In this document: one piece after another, positions 1 through 8,651 of the stretch
Layout of the letters: each line of letters opens with the position of its first letter
Position numbering within the stretch: position 1 is the stretch's first letter
Made by a program: the position numbers and the translations under genes
Source: JAGVPT01 sp964642725
Lineage (GTDB): Bacteria; Bacteroidota; Ignavibacteria; UBA10030; UBA8401
NCBI GenBank assembly: GCA_964642725.1
Contig: CAZXQG010000013.1
Coordinates: forward strand, 1-64,000
Reading direction: 5' to 3'
DNA length: 64,000 nucleotides
Notes under the pieces: model-generated
Told to the model about the DNA's origin: nothing
Database searches by the model: none
The model's input: only the letters and a program-made list of their open reading frames with translations

Positions 1-1261
1 TGTTTTTTGGAACGACAATTTTTTTAAACCCGAGTTTCGCCGCTTCCTGCACACGCTTCTCGCTGTGAGCGATCGTCCTGATTTCTCCCCCCAATCCGAT
101 TTCACCGATTGCGACAGCTTGCGAGTCTACCGGAACATCGCGGAGCGAGGACACGATGGACGATGCGATGCCAAGATCGGCGGCGGGCTCGTCAATACGA
201 ATTCCTCCTGCAACGTTGACGAAGACATCGTGCATACCGAGATTGAGGCCAACCCTTTTTTCGAGTACGGCCAGCAGCATTTGCAGACGGCGGAGGTCGA
301 AACCGGTTGCCGTCCTCTGCGGCAGGCCGTAGCTTGTTGAACTGACTAATGCCTGGACTTCTATCAAGATCGGCCTCGTCCCTTCAAGGGTCGCAACGAT
401 CGTCGCACCGGACGCTCCGTACGTCCGTTCGGAGAGAAAGACTTCGGACGGATTCTTCACCTCGTGCATCCCGTCGTCATGCATCTCGAAAATTCCGATT
501 TCGTTTGTCGAACCAAACCGGTTCTTTGTCGCACGAAGAATGCGGTACGAATAGTGCCGCTCTCCTTCAAATTGCAGCACCGTGTCGACCATATGCTCAA
601 TGACACGCGGACCGGCGAGAATCCCTTCTTTGGTGACGTGCCCGATAAGAATCAACGGAATGCTTTTCGCCTTGGCAATGCGGGTGAGCAATGCGGTGGC
701 TTCGCGCACCTGCCCGACGCTTCCCGGTGCGCTTTCCAAGTCTGGCCGGAACATTGTCTGGATCGAATCGACGATCACGATATCCGGGTTGCCCCGTTCG
801 ATGACGTCGGCGATCAGTTCCAAATTTGTTTCGGGAAGAAGAAGAACGGAGTTCGATTCCGTCCCCAGCCGTTCAGCCCGCAGTTTGATCTGCTTCAGCG
901 ATTCTTCTCCGGTGACATACAAGATCACTTTGTCGCGGAGCTTGAGCGCCACCTGCATCATCAACGTCGACTTGCCGATGCCGGGGTCGCCGCCGAGCAG
1001 GACGACGGAACCGGAAACCAGTCCCCCTCCCAGAACCCGGTCGAACTCAGCGATGCCGGTTTTAAAACGAACATCCTCAAAACCGCTGACGTCGTTCAAT
1101 GCAACAGGCTCGATCTTCGATGCGACGCCCCCCGACTTTCGGGCGATCTTCGCAGGCGTCGGTGCTTCCTCGACGAACGTGTTCCATTCGCTGCAGTTCG
1201 GACATTTCCCCGTCCACCGCGGAGACATGTAGCCGCACGATTGACAAACATATTTTGACAT
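1..1261 (-). CDS. radA: DNA repair protein RadA (3' end outside window)
   Basis: RadA/Sms is a RecA-like ATPase that drives branch migration in recombinational repair. Translating the minus strand from the ATG at 1261 gives an N-terminal zinc finger (Cys6, Cys9, Cys20, Cys23), Walker A GGDPGIGKST at residues 90-99, and the RadA signature KNRFG at 246-250. The C-terminal Lon-protease-like domain follows, and about 420 of the usual 450-460 residues are visible; only the last 30-40 codons lie beyond base 1. A Bacteroidota-type promoter sits directly upstream. This is an ordinary housekeeping gene, identified with high confidence from domain order and motifs. Confidence 0.96.
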   Translation of the reverse strand, partial: MSKYVCQSCGYMSPRWTGKCPNCSEWNTFVEEAPTPAKIARKSGGVASKIEPVALNDVSGFEDVRFKTGIAEFDRVLGGGLVSGSVVLLGGDPGIGKSTLMMQVALKLRDKVILYVTGEESLKQIKLRAERLGTESNSVLLLPETNLELIADVIERGNPDIVIVDSIQTMFRPDLESAPGSVGQVREATALLTRIAKAKSIPLILIGHVTKEGILAGPRVIEHMVDTVLQFEGERHYSYRILRATKNRFGSTNEIGIFEMHDDGMHEVKNPSEVFLSERTYGASGATIVATLEGTRPILIEVQALVSSTSYGLPQRTATGFDLRRLQMLLAVLEKRVGLNLGMHDVFVNVAGGIRIDEPAADLGIASSIVSSLRDVPVDSQAVAIGEIGLGGEIRTIAHSEKRVQEAAKLGFKKIVVPKN

Positions 1262-1277
1262 GATCTTCGACATTGAT

Positions 1278-1308
1278 TAAATATAGAAGATTAGAGGGGG
1301 AGATTCAA
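1278..1308 (-). promoter_or_regulatory. Bacteroidota-type promoter of radA
   Basis: On the minus strand TTG (1308-1306) is followed by exactly 20 bases and TATATTTA (1285-1278), 16 bases before the radA ATG. The same geometry recurs before several other genes in this window, which makes it more than a chance AT-rich patch. Activity is inferred. Confidence 0.5.
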
Positions 1309-1358
1309 CGATGGAAGAAAATTGTCTTCGAATTCAGGCAACGCACAAGCTTGTTTTC

Positions 1359-1888
1359 TTAGAATCCGATCCTTCGTTTTGGTTTTTCTTCGGCGACCAT
1401 GAGTTGATGGATAGCACCGAAGACAGTCCTGAATTGCTCATCATATTTCTTTTCAAGCTCCTGAAGTTTGCGGGCGAGGTCCTTGTGCGTCGCAAGAATT
1501 TCTCTCAGTTTCACAAATGCCTTTGGCGAAGCCATCCCTTCGGGACTTAATCTCAACATTCACTTGAACAGCGCGACTACTGCGGAGCACGCTGGATAGC
1601 ATTGGGACGCCTTGTTCAGTGAACGCATAGGGTAAATATTTTGTGTGTTCTCCTCTTTTTAAGGTGCCAAAATGGTACCTTAAAGCCACATATTCTCGGC
1701 CGGTCAACTCAAACATGAAATCTCTTGAATAACGTTCTTGATTTCTTCGGACAGCTCTTTTTTTTTAGAGCTTTTGTTTCGACCCAGTACAATTCGGCAA
1801 GGTTGACATCCAACATTACCTTTTGTCCGCGAATTAAGAAGATGTTTCGTTCAATGCGTCCGGACGGAAGAAGGTGAGTTTGTTTCAT
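1359..1888 (-). pseudogene. Decayed ORF6N-domain protein
   Basis: This is a broken relative of the intact ORF6N protein at 33810-34322. From the ATG at 1888 the N-terminus reads much like the intact copy (RNIFLIRGQKVMLD against NRIFVIRGRKMMLD), then frame is lost near an A-rich run around 1760-1770. A second frame carries YLPYAFTEQGVPMLSSVLRS and VQVNVEI. The C-terminal part KAFVKLREILATHKDLARKL to the ending RRIGF is in a third frame starting near 1559. At least two frameshifts and a small insertion separate the pieces. ORF6N domains are DNA-binding modules common in phage and accessory genes; this copy is unlikely to be functional. Confidence 0.85.
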
Positions 1889-2046
1889 GGATTCCCCTAA
1901 GACATGGATGAAAAAGACGAGATCTATTTATTCCCCAAAACCCTGGTCACTAAACTTGTTACGAAATCCTTTATCTCCTTGCTTGCATCAGAAGTTATCA
2001 ATACGCCCAATGAGATAACTTCGCCAAACCCGAATAAACTTCTTCT

Positions 2047-3309
2047 CTATTTCACCAGCCACAAGCTCAGCGCCGGAACGTACGTGATGATCAGAAGCCC
2101 GATGATAAGGACGAGGATGAACGGCAGCGTTGCAGACGTCACCTGTCCGATCGTTTTCTTGAAGCGAAAGCTCGACATAAAGAGATTCATTCCAACCGGC
2201 GGCATTAAGTACGCAATCTCAAGGTTGGCAAGAAAAATGATGCCGAGATGGATCGGGTCAACGCCGTACTGTTTCGCGATCGGGACGATGAGCGGAACAA
2301 CGACGATTGCCGAAAAAATTTCCATCATCATTCCGATCACCAGCAAGAAGATGTTCAAGATCATCAGAAAAACGATTTTGCTCTCGACCACTTGCCGTAT
2401 TAATTCAAAAAGCTTCTGCGGTATCTGCTGATCGATCAGGAAACTCGTCAATCCCATCGCCATGGCAAGGATCATCAGAATTGCGCCGACGAGGACCATG
2501 CTCTCTTTCATCACTCTGGGAACGTCGGTCGTCAGTTTCAAATCCCGATACACAAACACTTCGACGATGAAAACATAAAATGCGGTGACAGCAGCGGCTT
2601 CCGTTGCAGTAAAATATCCGCCGTAGATACCGCCGATAATGAAAAACGGGAGCGGAATTTCCCAGATAACGTTTTTCAATGCCGTCCATAATTTCTTCGC
2701 ATCGAACGGATGGCGCTCGATCTTCGACGCTATGCCCTGCCGGACGCTGTAGATGGCCAATACCGTCACGAGCAAAATCCCCGGAACAATTCCGGCCCGA
2801 AACAATTGGTCGATCGAGACCTCCGCAACCGTACCGTATAAAATAATCGGAAGGCTTGGCGGGAAAAGCAGCCCAAGGCTTCCGGAGGTTGTTACCAGAC
2901 CGAGCACAAACTTCTCGCTGTATTTTTCGGCGATCAGAATCGGAAAGACAAGTCCGCCGAGCGCAACGATGGTAATCCCCGATCCACCGGTGAACGCCGT
3001 GAACACTGCACAGCTTGCAAGAACGACGATCGCCAATCCTCCCGGCATCCATCCGATCAGCGCTTGAGCGAGTGCAACGATGCGCTGCGGCGCTTTGCTC
3101 TCTGCAAGAAAATAACCGGAAACGGTAAACAGCGGAATAGCGAGAAGAACCGGCTGGCTGGCAAGGCGGTACATTTCAACAATAATAGCCGCCGTATCGA
3201 TGCCTTGAGAAGAAAATCCGAGCAGCGATATCGTACCAATGATCGAAAAAAGCGGCGCGCCGAAGAGAACAAGAACCGCCAGAGCAATGACGAAATAGAT
3301 TACTGGCAT
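2047..3309 (-). CDS. dctM: TRAP transporter large permease subunit
   Basis: This is the large integral membrane subunit of a tripartite ATP-independent periplasmic (TRAP) transporter, which imports organic acids using an ion gradient. The 420-residue protein is hydrophobic throughout with about 12 predicted membrane segments, and contains typical DctM stretches such as FTAFTGGSGITIVALGG and LLFPPSLPIILYGT. Its ATG overlaps the stop of the small permease gene in a TGATG junction, so the two are translationally coupled. It is the last gene of a four-gene operon read from about 5731 downward. The substrate cannot be read from sequence. Confidence 0.95.
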   Translation of the reverse strand: MPVIYFVIALAVLVLFGAPLFSIIGTISLLGFSSQGIDTAAIIVEMYRLASQPVLLAIPLFTVSGYFLAESKAPQRIVALAQALIGWMPGGLAIVVLASCAVFTAFTGGSGITIVALGGLVFPILIAEKYSEKFVLGLVTTSGSLGLLFPPSLPIILYGTVAEVSIDQLFRAGIVPGILLVTVLAIYSVRQGIASKIERHPFDAKKLWTALKNVIWEIPLPFFIIGGIYGGYFTATEAAAVTAFYVFIVEVFVYRDLKLTTDVPRVMKESMVLVGAILMILAMAMGLTSFLIDQQIPQKLFELIRQVVESKIVFLMILNIFLLVIGMMMEIFSAIVVVPLIVPIAKQYGVDPIHLGIIFLANLEIAYLMPPVGMNLFMSSFRFKKTIGQVTSATLPFILVLIIGLLIITYVPALSLWLVK

Positions 3310-3818
3310 CAGTGTTGCTCCTCAATATGCCAATCACCCTTGACAATCTCCGCGGCCCATGCGACGGAGCGGACGAGAAACCGGAACGCAATAATGCCGT
3401 AACCGACCGGGATGATAATAATGAAGTATGTCATGGAAAGATTGAGGATGAGCGTATCCGCAGACTCCCCTTCCATCTGCACGAACGCTATCGCCGCTTT
3501 CATCAAAAAGAAACAAACGACTGCGGCAAAAAGATTCGTGACGACGTAAATACCCTTTCTGTACCGTGCCGGCGCCAGCTTGTTAATGAATTCAATTTTT
3601 AAATGGCGGCCTTCGCCCGTGGCGATGATGGCTCCGAGGAATCCGAGCCAGAGCACTAAGTGACGGAGAAAAACATCCCCCCACTCAATGCTGGTATGAA
3701 AGAAATTTCTGAGCACAACCTGGCCGAATGCCATCACGATCATGACGCTGAGAAAAAAAATGATCAGCCATCCTGTAACGCGCGTCAGCCACCGGTCGAC
3801 GAACAACAGCAGCTTCAT
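3309..3818 (-). CDS. dctQ: TRAP transporter small permease subunit
   Basis: DctQ is the four-helix membrane subunit that pairs with DctM in TRAP transporters. The 169-residue protein has four hydrophobic segments and the usual early Arg/Trp-rich start (FVDRWLTRVTGWL), with WGDVFLRHLVLWLGFLGA in the central helix. It overlaps dctP by four bases (ATGA) at its 5' end and dctM at its 3' end, so the order dctP-dctQ-dctM is tightly coupled. Length and topology match the family. Confidence 0.93.
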   Translation of the reverse strand: MKLLLFVDRWLTRVTGWLIIFFLSVMIVMAFGQVVLRNFFHTSIEWGDVFLRHLVLWLGFLGAIIATGEGRHLKIEFINKLAPARYRKGIYVVTNLFAAVVCFFLMKAAIAFVQMEGESADTLILNLSMTYFIIIIPVGYGIIAFRFLVRSVAWAAEIVKGDWHIEEQH

Positions 3819-4807
3819 TTCTTCTCCTTCGCACGGAAGTCCGCTACCGATTTTTCCACGCGATTCAGAAGGTCTTCAGAATAGAGTTTCCCAACCATCA
3901 ACCGTCGTGCGTTTTTCCCTATCTCTTCGTAGCGGCCAATTTCACTCGCGTCGAGTTTTGTAAATGCAATTTTGCTTTTCTTGAGCACGTCGAGCGATTT
4001 CGTATTATCTTTGCGGCTGAGTTCGGTGAGTTTTCGCATCAACTGCTTCCCGTTCCGAAGAAGAATCTCCTGAATGTCCGGAGGCATTTTATCAAAATCC
4101 CTTTTCGCTATCACAACAGCCCCGGACGCGTTCGTCAAAGGATAATCGAGCATATATTTTGTAGCGGTGCACCATTGGAGTGATACGCCGGCAAGCGGCG
4201 ATGTATACATACCGTTGATCAGGCCGGTCTGGAGCGATGTCAAAACATCTGTGATCGAAAGCGGGATCGCATTGATGCCGAATGCTTTGAACGTCGCCTC
4301 CGCGACAGGGTCCCCTTCCCATTGCCACATTTTCACGTTGCGTATATCTTCGACTTTGGTGACAGGCGTGTTGGTAAAGACATACACAAATCCGACCTCG
4401 GCCCATCCAAGAAGTACATAACCTCCTTTTTCAAATTCCTTTCGAAGCTCTGCATCGTATTGGTCAACGACGTAGTCCACCTCATCATGATTTTTGAAAA
4501 GAAACGGAGCGTCGAGAATTCGGGCAGACTTTGCGATCTCACCGATGCCGACGCCGGTGATTCCGGCACTCTGAAATTGTCCAAGGCGGATTTTACGAAT
4601 AACGTCCTTTTCGTCGCCGGCTACTCCGCCGGCGTAAATTTTGAACCCAAGCCGCCCTCCGCTCTCTTTGCGAATCGCCTGGTCGTACTCCTTCATGACC
4701 GTGATCCATGTGCTCCCTTCGGGGGCGAGTGTGGCAAATTTGACCGTGAACTCTTGCGCGGACGCCTGAGTAATAAGAAAGAGAAGTGTAATAATGATAT
4801 GTTTCAT
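3815..4807 (-). CDS. dctP: TRAP transporter substrate-binding protein
   Basis: This is the periplasmic solute receptor of the TRAP system. It starts with a clear signal peptide ending after ITQASA, then FTVKFATLAPEGSTW, the usual first strand of DctP proteins, and later VKMWQWEGDPVAEATFKAFG in the ligand-binding core. At 330 residues it has normal length. In transporters carrying a T component, as here, the receptor is often a TatP-like type whose ligands are thought to be hydrophobic or lipid-like, but this is known for only a few examples such as Treponema and is an inference here. Confidence 0.94.
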   Translation of the reverse strand: MKHIIITLLFLITQASAQEFTVKFATLAPEGSTWITVMKEYDQAIRKESGGRLGFKIYAGGVAGDEKDVIRKIRLGQFQSAGITGVGIGEIAKSARILDAPFLFKNHDEVDYVVDQYDAELRKEFEKGGYVLLGWAEVGFVYVFTNTPVTKVEDIRNVKMWQWEGDPVAEATFKAFGINAIPLSITDVLTSLQTGLINGMYTSPLAGVSLQWCTATKYMLDYPLTNASGAVVIAKRDFDKMPPDIQEILLRNGKQLMRKLTELSRKDNTKSLDVLKKSKIAFTKLDASEIGRYEEIGKNARRLMVGKLYSEDLLNRVEKSVADFRAKEKK

Positions 4808-4855
4808 GAAGATATTCCTTTAGCGATAACGTGCTGTAGCCGCATTAAAGTTTGT

Positions 4856-5731
4856 CTAAAAAAACAGGTCGCTTTCTTTGGCCAGCAGCGCTTTTGCTTT
4901 TTGCTTGGCGATGGCGTTGACCAGCCGCTGTTCAGGCAGAATATCGATAGATGCGTCTTCAACCGTCTTCAGCGAGGATTCAAACAACGCCTTGTCCTGA
5001 ACCTGAACAGCATAACTCTGCGCTAAGAAAACATACGGGAGAAGGAATTTCCCTTCTCCTATGCTGAGGCACTTGTCGAAATGAGCTTTTGCACTGTCTG
5101 GTTTGCCGCCGAGGTTTTTAGGCACTGTCGCCAGCATCGTTCCGAAATATAAATGAGCGCTGCCGTAGTAGAAGCTCTCGTCGTTCCGCAATACAAATTC
5201 CATCAGCGAGTTGACCTTGTGGAGGTCAACGATGACTGACGGGTCGGCAAGGCTCAGTTTGATGAGGTTTCCCCATGCATTCGCGGTCCAAAAGATCAGC
5301 GGCACGTCATCTTTGGCGAGTGCCGAAACACCTGCACTAAATTCTTCCGAACTGCCGTCAAGCGCGGCGGCGAATTGTTTGTTCTTTTTCAACACCGACA
5401 AGCCGTAATCCCGCGCCCGGATGTAGAGTGCTTTTGCACGTTCCGGGTCTTTATCTTCGACAAATCCGAGTGTATATCCGGCATACGCCTGTGTCAACAA
5501 CAGCGCGAGGTGATCGTCGTCCTTATCCTTTGAACGGTAGAGAGCTTCGAGAAGCGTTATGTTTGCCGGGATTGACTGCTCCGCAAGTGTAAGGTCGGAT
5601 TCTTCAAAAATAGCGTTGAGGCCGTTGTCGATGATACCCGTCGTTGAATTCACAGCGACCGTTTGCAGAAGACCGCACGACCAGCTGTAAAAACCGAGGA
5701 GGACAAAAATTGCGGGGGTGAATTTTTTCAT
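4856..5731 (-). CDS. TRAP transporter T-component (TatT-like) lipoprotein
   Basis: TatT proteins are TPR-like periplasmic lipoproteins that associate with the substrate receptor of some TRAP systems (first described for Treponema Tp0956). I chose the ATG at 5731 because it gives a signal sequence with a lipobox-like Cys (FYSWSCG); the reading frame is open further upstream but without signal character. The 291-residue protein is rich in amphipathic helices with repeats such as ALLLTQAYAGYTLGFVEDKD and DSAKAHFDKCLSIGEGKFLL. It is the first gene of the operon, 48 bases before dctP. Confidence 0.88.
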   Translation of the reverse strand: MKKFTPAIFVLLGFYSWSCGLLQTVAVNSTTGIIDNGLNAIFEESDLTLAEQSIPANITLLEALYRSKDKDDDHLALLLTQAYAGYTLGFVEDKDPERAKALYIRARDYGLSVLKKNKQFAAALDGSSEEFSAGVSALAKDDVPLIFWTANAWGNLIKLSLADPSVIVDLHKVNSLMEFVLRNDESFYYGSAHLYFGTMLATVPKNLGGKPDSAKAHFDKCLSIGEGKFLLPYVFLAQSYAVQVQDKALFESSLKTVEDASIDILPEQRLVNAIAKQKAKALLAKESDLFF

Positions 5732-5742
5732 AATTTCGTTGT

Positions 5743-5773
5743 TGAATATAGAGAAAACCGTCCACTTTTCCAA
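5743..5773 (-). promoter_or_regulatory. Putative promoter of the TRAP operon
   Basis: Minus-strand TTG (5773-5771), a 20-base spacer, then TATATTCA (5750-5743), ending 11 bases before the TatT start codon. It matches the promoter pattern seen elsewhere in the window except for the last two bases of the -7 element. If it is used, the mRNA leader is very short. Confidence 0.35.
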
Positions 5774-5844
5774 AAACAATATTTGCAAATCGATCCAAAG
5801 TGTTTTAATATGGTAGCGGACTACAGGCAAAAAAGGAAGTTGTG

Positions 5845-6516
5845 ATGAAGATATTGGTTGTAGAAGACGAAAAAAAAGTCGGCGCGTTCATCAAGAAGGG
5901 ATTGGAAGAAGACCGTTACAGTGTGGAGGTAGCATTCGACGGGGAGAAGGGAGAAGAGCTTGCATCTCAGGGGTCGTTTGACCTTATCATTCTCGATATC
6001 CTGATGCCCAAGAAAGACGGGCTGACGATGCTCAAAGATTTGCGCGCGAAACAAATTTCCACTCCGGTACTGATGATAACGGCAAAGGGTTCGGTGGAGG
6101 ACAAAGTGAAGGGGCTTGATACGGGAGCCGACGACTATCTGGTAAAGCCGTTTGCGATCGCAGAATTGCTCGCCCGCGTTCGCTCGCTGCTGCGGCGGGG
6201 CGGGCCGGAAAAAACAACCGCGCTTACCGTTGCCGACCTGACGCTCGATCTTGTTTCACACAAAGCGACGCGGGGCAAAAAGCTTATTGAACTGACCGGG
6301 AAAGAATACACGCTCCTCGAATATTTCATGCGGAACACGAACAAAGTTTTGAGCCGCACGATCATTTCCGAACATATTTGGAACTATAACTTCGATACCG
6401 GCACCAATATCATCGACGTCTATATTAATCATTTGCGCAACAAGATAGACGGCGAATCCGAAAAAAAACTCATCCATACTGTCCGGGGCGTCGGGTACAT
6501 GATGAAAGCATCCTGA
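5845..6516 (+). CDS. OmpR-family response regulator
   Basis: The protein is the DNA-binding half of a two-component system. Residues 1-120 form a receiver domain with the acidic pair Asp8-Glu9, the phospho-acceptor Asp51 in LIILDILMPKKDG, and the conserved Lys in DDYLVKPF. Residues 128-223 form a winged-helix output domain with the recognition stretch TNIIDVYINHLRNKID and the ending HTVRGVGYM. I chose the ATG at 5845; a GTG lies immediately before it, and an AAAGGAAG ribosome-binding site precedes both. The kinase gene starts one base after the stop. The sequence resembles the CusR/ArlR branch. Confidence 0.95.
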   Translation: MKILVVEDEKKVGAFIKKGLEEDRYSVEVAFDGEKGEELASQGSFDLIILDILMPKKDGLTMLKDLRAKQISTPVLMITAKGSVEDKVKGLDTGADDYLVKPFAIAELLARVRSLLRRGGPEKTTALTVADLTLDLVSHKATRGKKLIELTGKEYTLLEYFMRNTNKVLSRTIISEHIWNYNFDTGTNIIDVYINHLRNKIDGESEKKLIHTVRGVGYMMKAS

Positions 6517-6517
6517 G

Positions 6518-8002
6518 ATGAAATTCCTTCATTCAATACGGCTGAAACTGACGGCGTGGTACACACTCATTCTGATCGTCACGTTGTTCGGTTTCGGCAC
6601 GACGGCGTACTTCTACACGCAGGAAAATCTTCTGGCCAGCCTTGACTACTCGTTACGCAACGAAGTTGTCTGGCTGAAGAATTTCATCGAACCACAAGCG
6701 CGGAAAGTGAAGCTGAAACAGCAGCGGGTGAAACCGTTGTCGCAGTCAAAGAAACAAGAGAAGAAGGTCAAGCGTTCTCATGAAGTGGAAGTCACTGAAG
6801 AAGACTCTACCTCGTTCGATCAAATTTGGAATCAAATTTATGAGCACACGCTGCTGAGTCCGAAAAAACAGATTATCCAGATCCGGGACCGCAACGGGGA
6901 TATCCTCTATAAATCATACAGCCTGGGGAAAGAAGATATTATCTTCGAAGATATCCCGTTCAACACAACGAAGCTCGTGACGATCTACGACGTACAGGGA
7001 CAGCCCCTGCGGCTCGCAGTAACGCAGAATGCTTTCGCGAAGATCTATGTTGCATATCCGGAAGTCGAGATCGGCGAAGTGCTGGGGAACCTCTTTTCAA
7101 TATTTATCATCCTCGTCCCGGCGGCAATCATCCTTTCTATCCTTGGAGGATGGTTTCTTGCAAACAAATCACTCAAGCCGGTCGATAAGATCACAAAAAC
7201 GGCGCGCGATATCACCGCCCAAAATCTTGACCAGCGCATCCTCTCGGTGGATGTGGACGACGAAATCGGACGGCTTATTTCCACCTTCAACGATATGATC
7301 GGCCGCCTTCAGAGCTCCTTCGATCAAATAAAGCAGTTCTCAGTCGACGCTTCCCACGAACTTCGGACACCGCTGACGATCATGCGGGGGGAACTTGAGC
7401 TTGCCCTCCGTTCGAAACAAACCAACGAAGGATACCGGCGAATTCTTTCAAGCACACTCGATGAGATTCTTCGCATGTCGTCTATTATTGAGAGCCTCTT
7501 GATGCTCGCGAAAGGCGACGTCGGGAACTCGACATTTTCGTTCGAAGGGGTGGCTCTGGCGCCGATCATACGGGAATTGCACGAAGACAGCGAGATGCTT
7601 GCCGAAAAAAAACACATCCGCGTCAACCTCGAAACAGTGGAAAACCTCACTGTCTCGGGAGACACAGTCCGGCTTCGACAGCTTGTGCTTAATCTCTTGG
7701 ACAATGCCATCAAGTACACGCCAAAAAACGGCACCATCGGACTATCGCTCGTTCGGGAGAACGGTTCTGCAAAAATAATTGTCAGCGACAACGGTATCGG
7801 CATTCCCGCCGAAGAGCAATCAAAGATTTTCGACAGGTTTTACCGCGTCGATAAAGGGCGCTCCCGCGAAATGGGGGGAACCGGACTCGGGCTTTCAATA
7901 GCACGGTGGATAACAGAGGTCCACGGGGGCAAAATATTCGTTCAAAGCGAAGTCAATAAGGGAAGCAGGTTTACGGTCGTGCTCCCTCTTTTACACAACT
8001 AA
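6518..8002 (+). CDS. Sensor histidine kinase (heavy-metal-sensor type)
   Basis: This is the partner kinase of the upstream regulator. Two membrane helices (about residues 11-33 and 189-211) flank a periplasmic sensor region that contains a very basic stretch at residues 63-87 followed by an acidic one. A HAMP linker follows (211-265), then the H-box SVDASHELRTPLT with His280, the N-box LLDNAIKY and the ATP-lid motifs DNGIGIP and GTGLGLSI. The layout is that of CusS/ArlS-like kinases, which sense metal ions or envelope stress. The signal is unknown; the Lys/Met-rich protein encoded next may be a target. Confidence 0.94.
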   Translation: MKFLHSIRLKLTAWYTLILIVTLFGFGTTAYFYTQENLLASLDYSLRNEVVWLKNFIEPQARKVKLKQQRVKPLSQSKKQEKKVKRSHEVEVTEEDSTSFDQIWNQIYEHTLLSPKKQIIQIRDRNGDILYKSYSLGKEDIIFEDIPFNTTKLVTIYDVQGQPLRLAVTQNAFAKIYVAYPEVEIGEVLGNLFSIFIILVPAAIILSILGGWFLANKSLKPVDKITKTARDITAQNLDQRILSVDVDDEIGRLISTFNDMIGRLQSSFDQIKQFSVDASHELRTPLTIMRGELELALRSKQTNEGYRRILSSTLDEILRMSSIIESLLMLAKGDVGNSTFSFEGVALAPIIRELHEDSEMLAEKKHIRVNLETVENLTVSGDTVRLRQLVLNLLDNAIKYTPKNGTIGLSLVRENGSAKIIVSDNGIGIPAEEQSKIFDRFYRVDKGRSREMGGTGLGLSIARWITEVHGGKIFVQSEVNKGSRFTVVLPLLHN

Positions 8003-8013
8003 CTGGTTTTCAC

Positions 8014-8044
8014 TTGACAATGAAAAGACAAAATCCTAAGTTAT
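8014..8044 (+). promoter_or_regulatory. Putative promoter of the Lys/Met-rich protein gene
   Basis: TTG at 8014-8016, a 20-base spacer and TAAGTTAT at 8037-8044. It fits the TTG-N20-TAnnTTTN pattern found before other genes in the window and would give an approximately 75-base leader. TTGACA is also present but without a good sigma70 -10. Confidence 0.35.
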
Positions 8045-8123
8045 GCCTCAGTGAAATCTAGCCTAAGCACATAAACCCACTGTCCCACTCTTCCATAACA
8101 TTTTTTGAAAGGAGCGTTAATTA

Positions 8124-8417
8124 ATGAAACGTCTGTGTAGCTTGTTGCTGGCTGTTGCCTTCGCCTTCTCGTTGTCGCTTGCCCAGGATGCGGCGAAACC
8201 GCAGGATACGCAAACTCCGCCGCCAGCGAAGAAAGAAATGAAGATGGATAAGAAGAAGATGGCAAAAGACAAGAAGAAGATGGCGATGGATAAGAAGAAA
8301 AAGGCAGATGCCAAGAAAAAGGTGGCAAAGGATAAGAAGAAGATGGCAAAAGATAAGAAGAAGATGGCAAAAGATAAGAAGAAAAGCAGCATGATGAAAG
8401 CAGACTCCACCAAGTGA
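8124..8417 (+). CDS. Secreted Lys/Met-rich heptad-repeat protein
   Basis: No family is recognised. The 97-residue product has a signal peptide (cleavage after about Ala20) followed by a short Pro/Gln/Thr linker and then imperfect tandem units of the type KDKKKMA, mirrored in the DNA by 21-base repeats of roughly GATAAGAAGAAGATGGCAAAA between about 8248 and 8390. The mature part is more than one third lysine and contains many evenly spaced methionines. A ribosome-binding site (GAAAGGAG) precedes the ATG. Position behind a metal-sensor-type two-component system suggests a periplasmic metal- or polyanion-binding role, but that is speculation; it could also be simply a highly charged surface-interacting peptide. 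Confidence 0.8.
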   Translation: MKRLCSLLLAVAFAFSLSLAQDAAKPQDTQTPPPAKKEMKMDKKKMAKDKKKMAMDKKKKADAKKKVAKDKKKMAKDKKKMAKDKKKSSMMKADSTK

Positions 8418-8428
8418 TTTATTAAAAC

Positions 8429-8580
8429 CTATCTCAAAAATGGTCTTGCGTTAGCCCTTCGACGCTCCCGTTCCGCAGAAGCGGAACGGGATTGCTCAGG
8501 GTGAACAAATGGCCTGCTCATCCTGAGTAAGCGACCGGAGTGAGCGCATCGAAGGATCAAGAGAGATGTTTTTGAGATGG
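8429..8580. repeat. MITE-like inverted-repeat element, copy A
   Basis: A 152-base non-coding unit bounded by the inverted repeat CTATCTCAAAAA (8429-8440) and its complement with one mismatch (8569-8580). Inside lies a perfect 10-base hairpin (8467-8476 with 8481-8490), plus the motifs CCCTTCGACGC, CATCCTGAGTAAG and GCATCGAAGGAT. The same unit occurs in reverse orientation at 57717-57880. No coding capacity and no clear target-site duplication. Confidence 0.85.
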
Positions 8581-8603
8581 CCTCTCGTTATTTGCATTCA
8601 CAG

Positions 8604-8640
8604 CGAAAAACCCCGTTTCGATAAGATGCGGGGTTTTTTG
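8604..8640 (+). terminator. Rho-independent terminator
   Basis: CCCCG and CGGGG form a stem extended by flanking A and T runs (AAAAACCCCG ... CGGGGTTTTTT) with a loop of about 12 bases, ending in six T residues. It would end transcription from the two-component/Lys-rich gene cluster after passing through the repeat element. Confidence 0.8.
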
Positions 8641-8651
8641 TTAGTTTCAAT

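Noticed and set aside
464..1258. 264-codon open frame opposite radA
   Set aside because: Antisense to radA, whose motifs are clear on the minus strand.
1904..2431. 175-codon plus-strand frame over dctM
   Set aside because: Mostly antisense to dctM, hydrophobic only because it mirrors a membrane protein gene.
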